Source of the DNA: an uncultured Comamonadaceae bacterium
GTDB taxonomy: Bacteria > Pseudomonadota > Gammaproteobacteria > Burkholderiales > Burkholderiaceae
Assembly: GCA_946482115.1 (NCBI GenBank)
Contig: CAMLQP010000026.1
Location: 1 to 19,149 of the forward strand
Length of the DNA: 19,149 nucleotides
Direction: 5' to 3'
Both the position numbers and the translations under genes were made by a program. Shown here piece by piece: positions 1 to 9,200 of this stretch. The notes beneath the pieces were generated by a model. The model did no database searches. It was given only the letters and a program-made list of their open reading frames with translations, and was not told the DNA's origin. Position 1 is the first letter of the stretch. The number at the start of each line of letters is the position of its first letter.

Positions 1-1
1 C

Positions 2-802
2 ACCAAGCTGCTCGACGGCACCTTCGCCAACGTCACCTTCCAGGTCGGCGCCAACTCCGGCGAGGCCATCACCGTGGCCGCCCTGACCGACGCCTCGGCC
101 TCGGGCCTGTCCAAGGTCGTCTACGGCTCGGCCAGCTCGGTGGGCATCTCCACCGGCGCGCTGACGGACCTGACCGAGATCACCACCGGCCTGTCGATGA
201 CGGTCGACGACACCGCCTACACGCTGGGCACCATCGCCGAGGCGCGCACCGCCGAGGAGCGCCTGGGCCAGGTCGTCGAAGCCCTCAACCGCCTGAGCGC
301 CGACACCGGCGTCTCCGCCTTCCTCAAGGCGAGCGACACCACCGCCGGCGCCTACGACGTGCAACTGCGCTCGTCGAAGCTGGATTCCGACGGCAGCGCG
401 GTCGCCGTGAGCTTCACCGGCTTCGGCGCCAGCGACACGGGCTTTGCGGGTGCCACCATCACGGCCGGCTCCGCCACCTCCACCGCCGGCATCGACGAGC
501 TGTCGATCGAGACGGTCGAGGACTCCTGGCTCGCGATCAAGCAGATCGACGACTCGCTCGACCAGGTCAACGAGGCCCGTGCGACGCTGGGCGCGGTGCA
601 GAGCCGCTTCGAGAACGCGGTGGCCAACATCGCGATCCAGTCGGAGAACACCGCAGCCGCCCGTGGCCGCATCGTGGACGCCGACTTCGCGGCGGAAACC
701 GCCAACCTCTCGAAGGCGCAGATCCTGCAGCAGGCCGGCACCGCCATGGTGGCCCAGGCCAACCAGCTGCCGCAGAATGTGCTGCGGCTGCTGCAGCAGT
801 AA
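2..802 (+). CDS. fliC: Flagellin FliC, C-terminal part (5' end outside window)
   Basis: Structural subunit of the flagellar filament, exported by the flagellar type III system. The frame is open from base 2 and gives 266 residues before the TAA. The last ~100 residues are a typical flagellin C-terminal D1/D0 helix region (SRFENAVANIAIQSEN, then VDADFAAETANLSKAQILQQ, ending LPQNVLRLLQQ). About residues 55-125 resemble a flagellin IN-type insert (a 'dTAYTLG ... ALNRLSADTGVSAFL ... DVQLRSS' pattern), so this is a surface-exposed middle domain. That part is rich in Ser and Thr, which suits O-glycosylation by the enzymes encoded just downstream on the other strand; the modification itself is inference. 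GTG at 74 is an internal codon, not a start, because coding similarity continues upstream of it. A strong terminator follows 16 bases after the stop. Confidence 0.96.
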   Translation, partial: TKLLDGTFANVTFQVGANSGEAITVAALTDASASGLSKVVYGSASSVGISTGALTDLTEITTGLSMTVDDTAYTLGTIAEARTAEERLGQVVEALNRLSADTGVSAFLKASDTTAGAYDVQLRSSKLDSDGSAVAVSFTGFGASDTGFAGATITAGSATSTAGIDELSIETVEDSWLAIKQIDDSLDQVNEARATLGAVQSRFENAVANIAIQSENTAAARGRIVDADFAAETANLSKAQILQQAGTAMVAQANQLPQNVLRLLQQ

Positions 803-818
803 GTCCCCGCTCACCAGC

Positions 819-846
819 AAAAAGGCCGCCCTCGGGCGGCCTTTTT
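819..846. terminator. Bidirectional intrinsic terminator between fliC and the glycosylation operon
   Basis: A perfect 10-bp stem, AAAGGCCGCC (821-830) with GGCGGCCTTT (835-844), closes a CTCG loop. It is preceded by an A-run and followed by a T-run, so it can end fliC transcripts on the plus strand and the seven-gene operon (last stop at 868) on the minus strand. Confidence 0.93.
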
Positions 847-867
847 CGTGGTCAGGCCACGGGCCTT

Positions 868-1647
868 TCAGGCTTTGCGCTGCAGGAAACCTTCCGGCGC
901 CACCGTGACCATCAGCCGGCGCTCCATGTCGCGGTCGACCTGGAACTCCGGGTGCGATGCCAGCCACTGGCGGGTGGCCGTCTTGGGGTTGTCGCCCACG
1001 TTCCAGGGCCGATCGGGGAAGAACTTGGGCGGCATGTCCTCGACGAAGGTGTCGAACACCACGCAGTAGCTGCCCGGGGTGACCAGGCCGGCGTAGGCGT
1101 CGAGCTCGCCCAGCACGTGATCGTGGGTGTGCATCGAGTCCAGGAACACCATGACACGGCCGTAGCCCTTGGCGGCCTCCCGCACCTGTTCCACCGTCTC
1201 GGCCCCGATCGAGGAGCCCTGGAACATCTGTATGCGGCTGGCCATGGGGTGCGCCTCGATGGCGGCGCGGTTGTGCGAGCGGATGTCGATGTCGACGCCG
1301 ATCACCTTGCGCGCGGATTGCCGCGGGTCCAGGGTGCGCCCCTGCTCGATGGCGTCGCACATGTCGAGCATGGCCAGCAGCGAGGCGCTGAGGATCAGCG
1401 AGCCGCCGTGGGCGATGCCGGTCTCGATGATGAGATCGGGGCGGACGCGCCAGACCAGCTCCTGGATGCCCACCATGTCCTGCGGGTACTGGATGATGGG
1501 GCGCCCCAGCCAGTCGAAGTTGTAGACGTACTTCTTGGCCATGGACATCTGCAGCCACTGGCGGGACAGCGCCTGGAAGTCCGGGTCCTGGCCGTAGGCC
1601 TGGAGGCGCTCGTCACGCTCGGCGGAAAACTGTTGTTCGGGGGTCAT
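868..1647 (-). CDS. CmcI-like (cephalosporin hydroxylase family) methyltransferase
   Basis: 259 residues. It belongs to the family named after cephalosporin hydroxylase CmcI, whose members have an S-adenosylmethionine methyltransferase fold and often sit in polysaccharide or sugar clusters. Visible motifs: the SAM-loop-like IIETGIAHGGS (residues 73-83), the acidic strand end GVDID (117-121), and DSMHTHDHV (170-178), whose Asp and His probably bind metal. The start at 1647 is chosen because AGGAG lies six bases upstream; an in-frame ATG at 1674 is possible but lacks this site. It is the last gene of the operon, 35 bases after the reductase gene and just before the shared terminator. A likely role is O-methylation of the deoxy sugar or glycan made by the neighbouring enzymes. 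The family is clear from sequence; the substrate is inference. Confidence 0.88.
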   Translation of the reverse strand: MTPEQQFSAERDERLQAYGQDPDFQALSRQWLQMSMAKKYVYNFDWLGRPIIQYPQDMVGIQELVWRVRPDLIIETGIAHGGSLILSASLLAMLDMCDAIEQGRTLDPRQSARKVIGVDIDIRSHNRAAIEAHPMASRIQMFQGSSIGAETVEQVREAAKGYGRVMVFLDSMHTHDHVLGELDAYAGLVTPGSYCVVFDTFVEDMPPKFFPDRPWNVGDNPKTATRQWLASHPEFQVDRDMERRLMVTVAPEGFLQRKA

Positions 1648-1682
1648 GGAGGACTCCTGTCGGGTTGATGGCATGGAAACGG

Positions 1683-2579
1683 TCACGGATTGGCGATCAG
1701 GTGGTGCCGCAGCTGCTGCTCCAGCCCCTGTTCCAGGCTGAGCGTCGGGCGCCAGCCGGTGGCAAGCAGGCGGGCATTGGCGCCCACCAGCAGCGGGGGG
1801 TCGCCGGGCCGGGCCGAGGCCAGGTCCAGCACCGGCTGCGGATCGGCGCCGCACAGCCGGGCCAGGGTCCGCACCACGTCGCCGATGGCCGCCGGCTGCC
1901 CGGAGCAGATGTTGAAACGGCCACCGGCCCCCTGCAGCAGCAGGTGCACGAAGGCCTCGGCCGCGTCCGCCACCGGCAGCATGCCACGGTAGGCGTCGAC
2001 GTTGACCCCGAACGGGGCGGCGCGGCCGCGGAACACCTCGATCAGCGAGGGCAGCATGCGCCGGGGCGCCTCGCCGGGGCCGAACGGGTAGAACACATGC
2101 CCCCAGGCCAGCGACACGCCAAGATCGGCGGCCATCGCAGCCGTCAGGCGGCGGGTGGCATCCTTGGCCACCCCATACAGGGCCTGGGGCGCCAGCGGCG
2201 TGTGGTCTTCCAGCAGGTAGCCGTGCGACCAGTCGTATTCGGCACAGGTGCCGGCCATGACGGCGTGGCGTCCACCGGCCGCCGCGAAGGCCTCGAGCAG
2301 GCGCACGCTGGCGTCGACCCAGCGCAGGTTCAGGGGCGAGGTCCAGTATTGCCCGAAGGCCGTGTACCAGGCCAGGTGCAGCAGGTGCGTGGCGCCGGCC
2401 CGGGCCACCACGGGCGCCAAGTCGTCCGGCGCCAGCAGGTCCGCTTCGAGCAGCGTCGCCCGGCCGGCATCGGGAGGGAGCCGACGGCCCAGCACCACCA
2501 CCTCCACGTCCCGCTGTGCGAGCCGTGCCATCACGTGGCGGCCGAGGTAGCCGCTGGCGCCGGTGACCAGAACTTTCAA
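1683..2579 (-). CDS. NAD(P)-dependent sugar epimerase/reductase (extended SDR)
   Basis: 298 residues. Extended short-chain dehydrogenase with the Rossmann motif TGASGYLG at residues 6-13, AGT near 109-111 and the catalytic pair Tyr135/Lys139 (YGVAK). The start is a TTG at 2579, read from KVLVTGASG being the usual N-terminus of the family and from GGAGG seven bases upstream. TTG overlaps the TGA of the methyltransferase gene (TTGA, 4 bases), so the two are translationally coupled. The open frame continues far upstream, but that stretch is an Arg/Pro/Ala-rich shadow of the methyltransferase gene. In this operon it most likely reduces the C4 keto group of the C-methylated CDP-4-keto-6-deoxy sugar, as the 4-ketoreductases of mycarose-type pathways or CDP-abequose/paratose synthases do. 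An epimerase role cannot be excluded. Confidence 0.92.
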   Translation of the reverse strand: MKVLVTGASGYLGRHVMARLAQRDVEVVVLGRRLPPDAGRATLLEADLLAPDDLAPVVARAGATHLLHLAWYTAFGQYWTSPLNLRWVDASVRLLEAFAAAGGRHAVMAGTCAEYDWSHGYLLEDHTPLAPQALYGVAKDATRRLTAAMAADLGVSLAWGHVFYPFGPGEAPRRMLPSLIEVFRGRAAPFGVNVDAYRGMLPVADAAEAFVHLLLQGAGGRFNICSGQPAAIGDVVRTLARLCGADPQPVLDLASARPGDPPLLVGANARLLATGWRPTLSLEQGLEQQLRHHLIANP

Positions 2580-3805
2580 GCCAGCACCTCCAGCCGGGGC
2601 ACGGCGGTGGCGAACCGGGTGCCGGAGCGCCGCAGGTCGGCCAATTGCTCCAGCACTTCCTCGCGCAGGTTCCAGGGCAGGATCAGCACGATATCGGGCC
2701 GGTCCTCGCGCAGCGCGGCGGGCGGGCGGATGGGGATGCGGCTGCCGGGCAGGTACTTGCCCTGCTTGGACGGCGCGGCGTCGCAGACATAGGCCAGCAG
2801 GTCGGGCCGGACACCGGCGTGGTTGAGCAACGTGTTGCCCTTGGCAGCCGCACCATAGGCCGCCACCTTGAGACCCTGGCGGCGGGCGTCCAGCAGGAAG
2901 GCCAGCAGCCCGTGCTTGATGCGCTCGGCCTCGGCCTGAAAGCCCTGATAGAAGGCCGGCGCGTTCATGCCGGCGGCGTCTTCCTCGGCCAGGAGCGCGG
3001 CCACGCGCGGACCCACCGGCTGCGCGCCGGCATCCGCGCGCTGGGCGAACACCCGCAGGCTGCCGCCGTGGGTGGGCAGCTGCTCCACATCGAAGACCTG
3101 CAGGCCGTTGGCGGCAAAGATGCGCTGCACCGCACCCAGCGACAGGTAGGAATAGTGTTCGTGGTAGGCGGTGTCGAACTGGTTGCCCTGCACCATGCGC
3201 AGCAGGTGCGGAAATTCGAAGGTGGCGACGCCGGCGGGTTTGAGCAGCCGCGCGAAACCACCCACGAAATCGTTGATGTCGGGCACGTGGGCCAGCACGT
3301 TGTTGGCTGCCATCAGATCGGCCTGGCGGCCGGCGGCGGCCAGTTCGGCGGCAAAGGCCACGCCGAAGAAGCGCTCCTCGATGGCGATGCCCCTGGCACG
3401 CGCCGCCGCCGCGGTGCTGGCGGTGGGCTCGACACCGTAGCACGGGATGCCGGCCTGCTGCACATACTGGAGCAGGTAGCCGTCGTTGGCGGCCACTTCC
3501 ACCACGCAGCTCTGCGGCCCCAGGTGCCAGCGCCCGACCATGTCGCGCACATAGCGCTGCGAGTGGGCCAGCCAGGAGGTGGAGGTGGAGCTGAAGTAGG
3601 CGTAGTCCTGGGTGAACAGGGCCTCGCGCCCGGCGTGGTCCTCGGTCTGCACCAGCCAGCAGCGCTCGCAGGCCAGCAGGCGCAGCGGGAACCAGGTCTC
3701 GGGGCCACGCAGGCCGGCTTCGTCCAGGTAGGCGTTGGACGGCGGGGCGCTGCCCAGGTCCAGGAAGTTCAGCCGCAGCTCGGCGGCGCAGTGGCGGCAT
3801 TTCAC
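2576..3805 (-). CDS. Sugar C-methyltransferase (TylCIII/NovU type)
   Basis: 409 residues, the usual length for this family. Such enzymes transfer a methyl group from S-adenosylmethionine to C3 of a nucleotide-linked 4-keto-6-deoxy sugar, keeping the C3 hydroxyl and so giving a branched sugar. Domain order is typical: an N-terminal zinc site (CxxC at 3-6 and 46-49, CRHC and CERC), the SAM-binding strand EVAANDG (103-109), and the hallmark YHEHYSYLSL (214-223), whose Tyr/His/Glu residues belong to the active site in studied homologues. The GTG at 3805 is chosen because it puts the zinc-site cysteines at the normal position and has GAGGA seven bases upstream; a GTG at 3811 is also in frame. It begins 11 bases after the last base of the epimerase stop and overlaps the reductase start by four bases. 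Confidence 0.93.
   Translation of the reverse strand: MKCRHCAAELRLNFLDLGSAPPSNAYLDEAGLRGPETWFPLRLLACERCWLVQTEDHAGREALFTQDYAYFSSTSTSWLAHSQRYVRDMVGRWHLGPQSCVVEVAANDGYLLQYVQQAGIPCYGVEPTASTAAAARARGIAIEERFFGVAFAAELAAAGRQADLMAANNVLAHVPDINDFVGGFARLLKPAGVATFEFPHLLRMVQGNQFDTAYHEHYSYLSLGAVQRIFAANGLQVFDVEQLPTHGGSLRVFAQRADAGAQPVGPRVAALLAEEDAAGMNAPAFYQGFQAEAERIKHGLLAFLLDARRQGLKVAAYGAAAKGNTLLNHAGVRPDLLAYVCDAAPSKQGKYLPGSRIPIRPPAALREDRPDIVLILPWNLREEVLEQLADLRRSGTRFATAVPRLEVLA
2587..2591 (-). promoter_or_regulatory. Shine-Dalgarno site that decides a TTG start
   Basis: GGAGG on the minus strand, seven bases before the TTG at 2579. It lies inside the end of the C-methyltransferase gene and supports TTG initiation of the downstream reductase. 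Confidence 0.75.
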
Positions 3806-3815
3806 GGGCACATCC

Positions 3816-4376
3816 TCACAGGCGCAGTCCTTGGAATTCGGGGGTGATGGCCGGGTGCGAGGCATCGCGCTCCGACAGCCGCTCCACCGGCAGCGGCCAG
3901 TCTATGGCCAGCGCCGGATCCTGCGGGTGCAGGCCGGCGTCGGCCCCGGGCTGGTAGGCCTCGGAATGGCAATACAGCAGTTCGACGTCGTCGCTCAGGG
4001 CCTGAAAGCCATGGGCGAAGCCGGCCGGGATCAGCAGCGCGTGGCCGTTCTCGGCCGACAGCCGGGCCGAGCGCCACTGAAGGAAGGTGGGCGAGCCCGC
4101 GCGCAGGTCCACCGCCACGTCCCACACCTCGCCGCGCAGGCACGACACCAGCTTCATCTCGGCGTGCGGGGGGTGCTGGAAATGCAGGCCGCGCACCGTG
4201 CCGCGCGCGCGCGTGTGGGTGAGATTGATCTGGGCGACGGGCCCGTTCCAGCCCTGCTCGGCCAGTTCGTCGGCGCAGAACAGCCGCGACAGGTAGCCGC
4301 GCGCGTCGCCCAGGCGCTGGCGCTCGATGCGGAACAGGCCTGGCAGGTCCAGCGCGACGGCGTTCAGGCGCCTCAT
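3816..4376 (-). CDS. RmlC-like sugar 3,5-epimerase (dTDP-4-dehydrorhamnose 3,5-epimerase family)
   Basis: 186 residues, the normal length of this cupin-fold family. It carries the core RGLHFQ with the catalytic His65, then KLVSCLRGEVWDVAVDLR, GSPTF, the IPAGFAHGFQ segment and the C-terminal DPALAIDWPL. Members epimerise C3 and/or C5 of nucleotide 4-keto-6-deoxy sugars. Because the operon builds a CDP sugar (rfbF and rfbG lie immediately upstream) rather than dTDP-rhamnose, the true substrate is probably a CDP-4-keto-6-deoxy hexose. Whether it acts at C3, C5 or both cannot be read from sequence. The ATG at 4376 overlaps the rfbG stop (ATGA, 4 bases), indicating translational coupling. No rmlA, rmlB or rmlD partner is present in the window. 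Confidence 0.92.
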   Translation of the reverse strand: MRRLNAVALDLPGLFRIERQRLGDARGYLSRLFCADELAEQGWNGPVAQINLTHTRARGTVRGLHFQHPPHAEMKLVSCLRGEVWDVAVDLRAGSPTFLQWRSARLSAENGHALLIPAGFAHGFQALSDDVELLYCHSEAYQPGADAGLHPQDPALAIDWPLPVERLSERDASHPAITPEFQGLRL

Positions 4377-5452
4377 GCCGCGCCTTTCCGGCCGGCCTCG
4401 TAGGCGGCGATGTCGCGTTCGCACAGGGCCAGAGCCTCGGCGCCGGCGTGGAAATCGCGGTACCAGGCCATGGTGCGGGTGATCGCTTCGCCCAGCGCCC
4501 ATAGCTGGCGCACGCCCAGCGCGAAAGCCGCCTTGGACGGATCGAGCGCAAGGCGGCCGGCCTCGTGCAGGCCATCGGTGGGGGCGCCGAACTCGACCTC
4601 GCCCCGCCCCAGGCCGTCGCGCGCCAGCGTGACAACCTCGCGCACCGTGGCGATGTCGTCCGCCGGCGGGCCGAAGTTGTAGGCGCCGGCCAGCGCCGGC
4701 GACTCCCACAGGCGTTGGGCCAGCACCAGGTAGCCGGCCAGCGGCTCCAGCACATGCTGCCAGGGCCGCACCGCGTCCGGGTAGCGGATGCGCAGCGGCT
4801 GGCCGCCCTGCCACGCCCGCACGGCATCGGGGATCAGCCGGTCGGCCGACCAGTCGCCGCCGCCGATGACGTTGCCCGCGCGCGCGCTGGCGATGGCCAC
4901 GCCCTGCTCGCGCAGGAAGGCGTCGCGGTAGCTGCCGATCACGAGCTCGCAGGCGGCCTTGCTGGCGCTGTAGGGGTCGTGCCCGCCCAGGGCATCGCCC
5001 TCGCGGTAGGGATGCACCCACTCCAGGTTGCGGTAGACCTTGTCGGTGGTGACCATCACGGCCGCCCGCACGCTGTCCAGGCCGCGCAGGGCATCGAGCA
5101 GGTGGGCCGTGCCCATGACGTTGCTGGACCAGGTGGCCAAGGGGTCGGCATAGCTCTGGCGCACCAGCGGCTGGGCGGCCAGATGCAGCACCAGGTCCGG
5201 ACGCAGCGCATGGACGCGCTGGCGCAGCGCCTGGGCGTCGCGGATGTCGATGAAGTGGCCGTCGATGCGGCGCGGCAGGCTCAGCGCGTCGTGCAGGCTG
5301 GGCGTGGTGGAGGGCTCCAGCGCGATGCCGCTCACGCGCGCGCCCAGGCGCTGCAGCCACAGCGCCAGCCAGCCGCCCTTGAAGCCGGTGTGGCCGGTCA
5401 CCAGGACCCGCTTGTCGCGCCAGAAAGCGGGGGAAGGCAGTGCGCCCGGCAT
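4373..5452 (-). CDS. rfbG: CDP-glucose 4,6-dehydratase
   Basis: 359 residues, full length. Converts CDP-glucose to CDP-4-keto-6-deoxyglucose using bound NAD, the branch point for CDP-deoxyhexoses. It is an extended SDR with the family-specific nucleotide loop TGHTGFKG (19-26), the TTDK segment (135-138), the catalytic Tyr161/Lys165 (YSASK) and the GNVIGGGDWSADRLIPD signature that separates CDP-glucose dehydratases from dTDP-glucose dehydratases. The ATG at 5452 lies five bases after the rfbF stop. A GTG a few codons upstream overlaps rfbF and is less likely. The gene pairs with rfbF as in many O-antigen clusters (also named ddhB). Confidence 0.96.
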   Translation of the reverse strand: MPGALPSPAFWRDKRVLVTGHTGFKGGWLALWLQRLGARVSGIALEPSTTPSLHDALSLPRRIDGHFIDIRDAQALRQRVHALRPDLVLHLAAQPLVRQSYADPLATWSSNVMGTAHLLDALRGLDSVRAAVMVTTDKVYRNLEWVHPYREGDALGGHDPYSASKAACELVIGSYRDAFLREQGVAIASARAGNVIGGGDWSADRLIPDAVRAWQGGQPLRIRYPDAVRPWQHVLEPLAGYLVLAQRLWESPALAGAYNFGPPADDIATVREVVTLARDGLGRGEVEFGAPTDGLHEAGRLALDPSKAAFALGVRQLWALGEAITRTMAWYRDFHAGAEALALCERDIAAYEAGRKGAA

Positions 5453-5457
5453 CGGTT

Positions 5458-6228
5458 TCACCACCGTTTCCAGGGCGCCTTGCCGGACGCCCACAGGTCT
5501 TCCAGCAGGTTCTTCTCGCGCAGCGTGTCCATGGCCTGCCAGAAGCCGGTGTGCTCGAAGGCCATCATCTGCCCGTTGCGCGCCAGCGCCTCCATGGGCG
5601 CGGATTCCCAGGGCATGCTGTCGCCTGCGATGTGGTCGATGACGGCGGGCGACAGCACGAAGAAGCCGCCGTTGATCAGGCCGCCGTCGCCGCGCGGCTT
5701 TTCGGTGAAACCGGACACCTGCGCGCCGTCCATCTGCAGCGCGCCGTAGCGGCCGGGCGGCTGCACCGCCGTCACCGTGGCCAGCTTGCCGTGCGCGTGG
5801 TGGAAGGCGATCTGCGCGCTGATGTCGACGTCGGACAGGCCGTCGCCGTAGGTGAAGCAGAAGGCCTGCTCGTCGCGCACGTAGTCGCGCACGCGTTTCA
5901 GGCGGCCGCCGGTCATGGTGTCCTCGCCGGTGTCCACCAGGGTCACGCGCCAGGGTTCGGCGTGTTTCTGGTGCACGTCCATGCGGTTGTTGGCCATGTC
6001 GAAGGTCACGTCCGACATGTGCAGGAAGTAGTTGGCGAAATACTCCTTGATGACGTAGCCCTTGTAGCCGCAGCAGATCACGAAGTCGTTCACGCCATGG
6101 GCGGAGTAGATTTTCATGATGTGCCACAGAATGGGCTTGCCGCCGATCTCGATCATGGGCTTGGGTCTCAGGTGGGTCTCCTCCGAGATCCGGGTGCCCA
6201 GACCGCCCGCCAGAATCACCGCTTTCAT
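5458..6228 (-). CDS. rfbF: Glucose-1-phosphate cytidylyltransferase
   Basis: 256 residues, full length for the family. Makes CDP-glucose from glucose-1-phosphate and CTP, the first committed step of CDP-deoxy sugars. It has the nucleotidyltransferase signature [20 protein letters not shown] (residues 6-25, with Arg13 and Lys23 as expected phosphate contacts) and the metal-binding YGDGLSDVD (127-135). The ATG at 6228 overlaps the TGA of the giant glycosyltransferase gene (ATGA, 4 bases). Six extra in-frame codons upstream are not needed, since MKAVILAGG is the usual start. Also known as ddhA. Confidence 0.96.
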   Translation of the reverse strand: MKAVILAGGLGTRISEETHLRPKPMIEIGGKPILWHIMKIYSAHGVNDFVICCGYKGYVIKEYFANYFLHMSDVTFDMANNRMDVHQKHAEPWRVTLVDTGEDTMTGGRLKRVRDYVRDEQAFCFTYGDGLSDVDISAQIAFHHAHGKLATVTAVQPPGRYGALQMDGAQVSGFTEKPRGDGGLINGGFFVLSPAVIDHIAGDSMPWESAPMEALARNGQMMAFEHTGFWQAMDTLREKNLLEDLWASGKAPWKRW

Positions 6229-9200
6229 GCCTTGTCCCTTTCGCACCAGCGCTTGAACATCTGCCGGTAGGCCTGCTCGACCTCCCGGGCGAACCCCGCC
6301 TCATCCATCAGGATGCTGGCCTGCATGGCCTGACGCAGGCCGGCCCGCAGCGCCGACAGCGCCTGATGGTCTGCGGCCAGCGCAGCGGCCTTGTCGATGT
6401 ACTCGGCCTCGCTGCGCGCGATCCACTCCGGCCGGCCCAGTCCCTGCAGTATCGAGCTGCCCAGGCAGCCGACGCTGGGCCGGTCGGCCAGCGACACGAA
6501 CGGAATGCCCATGTAGAGCGTCTCGAACAGCGTGGTGCCGGAATTGTGCGGGAAACAGTCCAGCCCGATGTCGATGCCGCGCAGCACGTCCCACGGCGGG
6601 CTGTGGCAGCCGATCAGCAGCCGTTCGCGCTCGACGCCCAGATCGACGAAACGCTGGGCCAGTTCCTCCTGGGTCTGCGCGTCCAGGTAGCTGCGGCTGT
6701 CGATGACGAGCCGCGCGTCCTTGACGCGGCGCAGCAATTCGGCCCAGACCCGCACCGTGCGGTGGTTCACGCGGATCGCGCGGGTCAGGGTGCCGAAGGT
6801 GACGTAGCCGTTGCGCGCCGCCGGCGATGCCCCCACCTCGCCCATCTGGTCGCGGCCGGCGGGCCGGTAGGCCCAGCCGACCGGCAGACGCCAGGGCTGC
6901 TCCGAGAAGAAGCGCTCGCTTCCCGGCGGGGCGCTGGCCTCATCGGTCAGGAAGTAGTCGATGGCAGACAGCCCGGTGGTGTAGCCATAGCCCATCCAGG
7001 ACAGCGACACGGGCGCGGGCTTGCGGGCGAACACGCCCAGACGGTTGCCGCCGGTATGGCCCGCGAGATCGACCAGGATGTCGATGCCGTCCGCCCGGAT
7101 GCGCTCGGCCAGCACGGCGTCGCTCATGCCGCGGGTGGGGATCCAGTGGTCCACGTAGCGCTTGTAACGGGCGGTCGCCGCATCCTCTCGCCAGAGTTCG
7201 GCGTAAGCGTAGACCTCCACCGCCGACTTGTCGTGGTGTTCCAGCAAAGGTTCAAGGAAATTGGCGCAGGAATGGTTGCGGAAGTCCGGCGATACGTAGC
7301 CCACCTTGAGCCGGCGCGCGGGATCGCGCAGGTTGGTGTGCTCGCGCCACTCGCGGCGAAAGCCGGCGAGGAACTTCTGGTCATAGGCGCGGTATTCGGC
7401 AAACACCTCGTCGCCGGTCTTGTCGGGGTGGTAGTTCAGCACGAACAGCAAATTGCCGTGCGCCGCCACATCCTGGGGATTGATCTCCAGCGCCCGGCGC
7501 ATGGACATTTCCGCTTCCAGCAACCGCCCCTGGTTCTGCAGCACGATGCCCAGGTTGCCGTGGACGGAGGCCAGATCAGGAGTCAGCGCCAGCGCCTTGC
7601 GGTAGGCCGCCTCCGCCTCCACCAGTTGCTGGCGGGCGCTGAGCACATCGCCCAGGAGGCTCCATGCGGGCGCATCATCCGGGTGTTGCTCGACGGTCTT
7701 TCGGGCCTGACGCTCGGCCGCGTCCAGGCGCCCCATGTCCTTGAGCAGCGTGCCCGTCAGCAGTTCCACCGCCAGCCGGCCAGGCTCTATCCTGAGTGCC
7801 TGTTGCAGGCAGCCAAGCGCCTCCTCGTTGCGGTTCTGCTGGCGCAGCACCCCACTGAGCTGCACGTAGGACGACACGTCTTCGGGACGCGCCTGCAGTT
7901 GCTGGCGCCAGTGGGTTTCGGATTCGGTCCATCGCCCCATCTCCTGCAGGACGATGTCCAGATGCCGCACGGCCTGAGGAAAATCAGGCCACAAGGCTAC
8001 AGCCTGGCGGAAGCAGGCCTCGGCCTCGGACAGCCGCCCCTGGGCCTTCAGGTTCGCACCCAGGTTGTAGTGCGAGGTGGCCGAAGCCGGATCCAGCACC
8101 ACCACCTGCCGGTACGCCGCCTCCGCCGCTTCGAGCTGGCCGGTTTCATGAAGCACCAGGGCCAGGTTGCTGTGGGCTTCATTGAATTCCGGAAACAGGT
8201 CGATGGCGCGCTGGTACTCCGCCAAAGCCTGCTCCGTGCGCCCCTGTTCATGGTGGGTATTGCCCGCCTCGTAAGCCAGACGCGCCTGATGCGCCCGCTG
8301 ACGCAAGGGGTGGGGGTCGCCCTGGCTCCAGTGGGTGAACATCTGCCGGAAGGCGTTTTCCACCTGTCTCGCGAAGCCGCTCTCGTCCATCAGGGCCGAG
8401 GCGAGCATGCGCTGGCGCAGCGTGCGGCGCAGCTGGGCGAGGCCGTCGAGGTCGCTGGCCAGGGCCACGACGCGGTCGGCATAGGCCTCGTGGGAGTCGG
8501 CAATCCACTCCGGATGCCCCAGCCCGGTGAGGATGGAACTGCCCAGTCGGCCCACGCTGGGGCGGCCGGCCAGCGTGACATAGGGAACGCCCATGTACAG
8601 CGACTCGAACAGGGTGGTGCCTGAGTTGTGCGGGAAACAGTCCAGACCGATGTCGATCTCACGCAGCACGTCCCAGGGCGGGCTGTGGTAGCCGATGACC
8701 AGACGTTGGCCGGCGATCCCATGCGCCTCGAACCGCTGGCGCAGGGCCCGTTGCGCCGCTTCGTCGACGAAGCTTGCGCTGTCAATCACCAGTCGGGCGT
8801 GGGGCAAACGGCGCAGGATGTCCGACCAGACGGCAACGGTATGGTGGTTGATGCGCACGCTGCGAGTGAGTGTGCCCAGCGTGATGTGGCCGTTGCGATG
8901 TGCCGGCAATCCACCAACCTCGCCCATGCCGGGTGCCGGGCGATAGGCCCACCCCACGGGCAATCGCCACAGGTTCTCCGCAAACAGCGGTTCGGAGCCG
9001 GGCGGCGCGCTGGCCTCGTCGGTCAGGAAGTGATCAATGGCGGTCAGCCCGGAGGTGTAGCCGAATCCCAGCCAGGACACCGACACAGGAGCGGGTTTGC
9101 GGGCAAACACCCCCAGCCGGTTGCCGACGGTGTGGCCCGCCACATCCACCAGGACATCGATGCCATCGGACCGTATGCGGGCGGCCAGTGCGTCGTCGCT

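Noticed and set aside
74..802. A 242-residue gene starting at GTG 74
   Set aside because: The flagellin frame is open and sensible from base 2, so this is an internal codon of a gene cut by the window edge.
1683..3800. The reductase frame stays open for 407 codons upstream of the TTG start, as if it were a 705-residue fusion
   Set aside because: The upstream part is Arg/Ala/Pro-rich nonsense lying over the C-methyltransferase gene in another frame. The family N-terminus begins exactly at the TTG.
2645..3847. A 400-codon plus-strand frame opposite the C-methyltransferase gene, and a similar 752-codon frame at 6366-8624
   Set aside because: Same cause: antisense shadows of well-identified genes, with no recognisable motifs.
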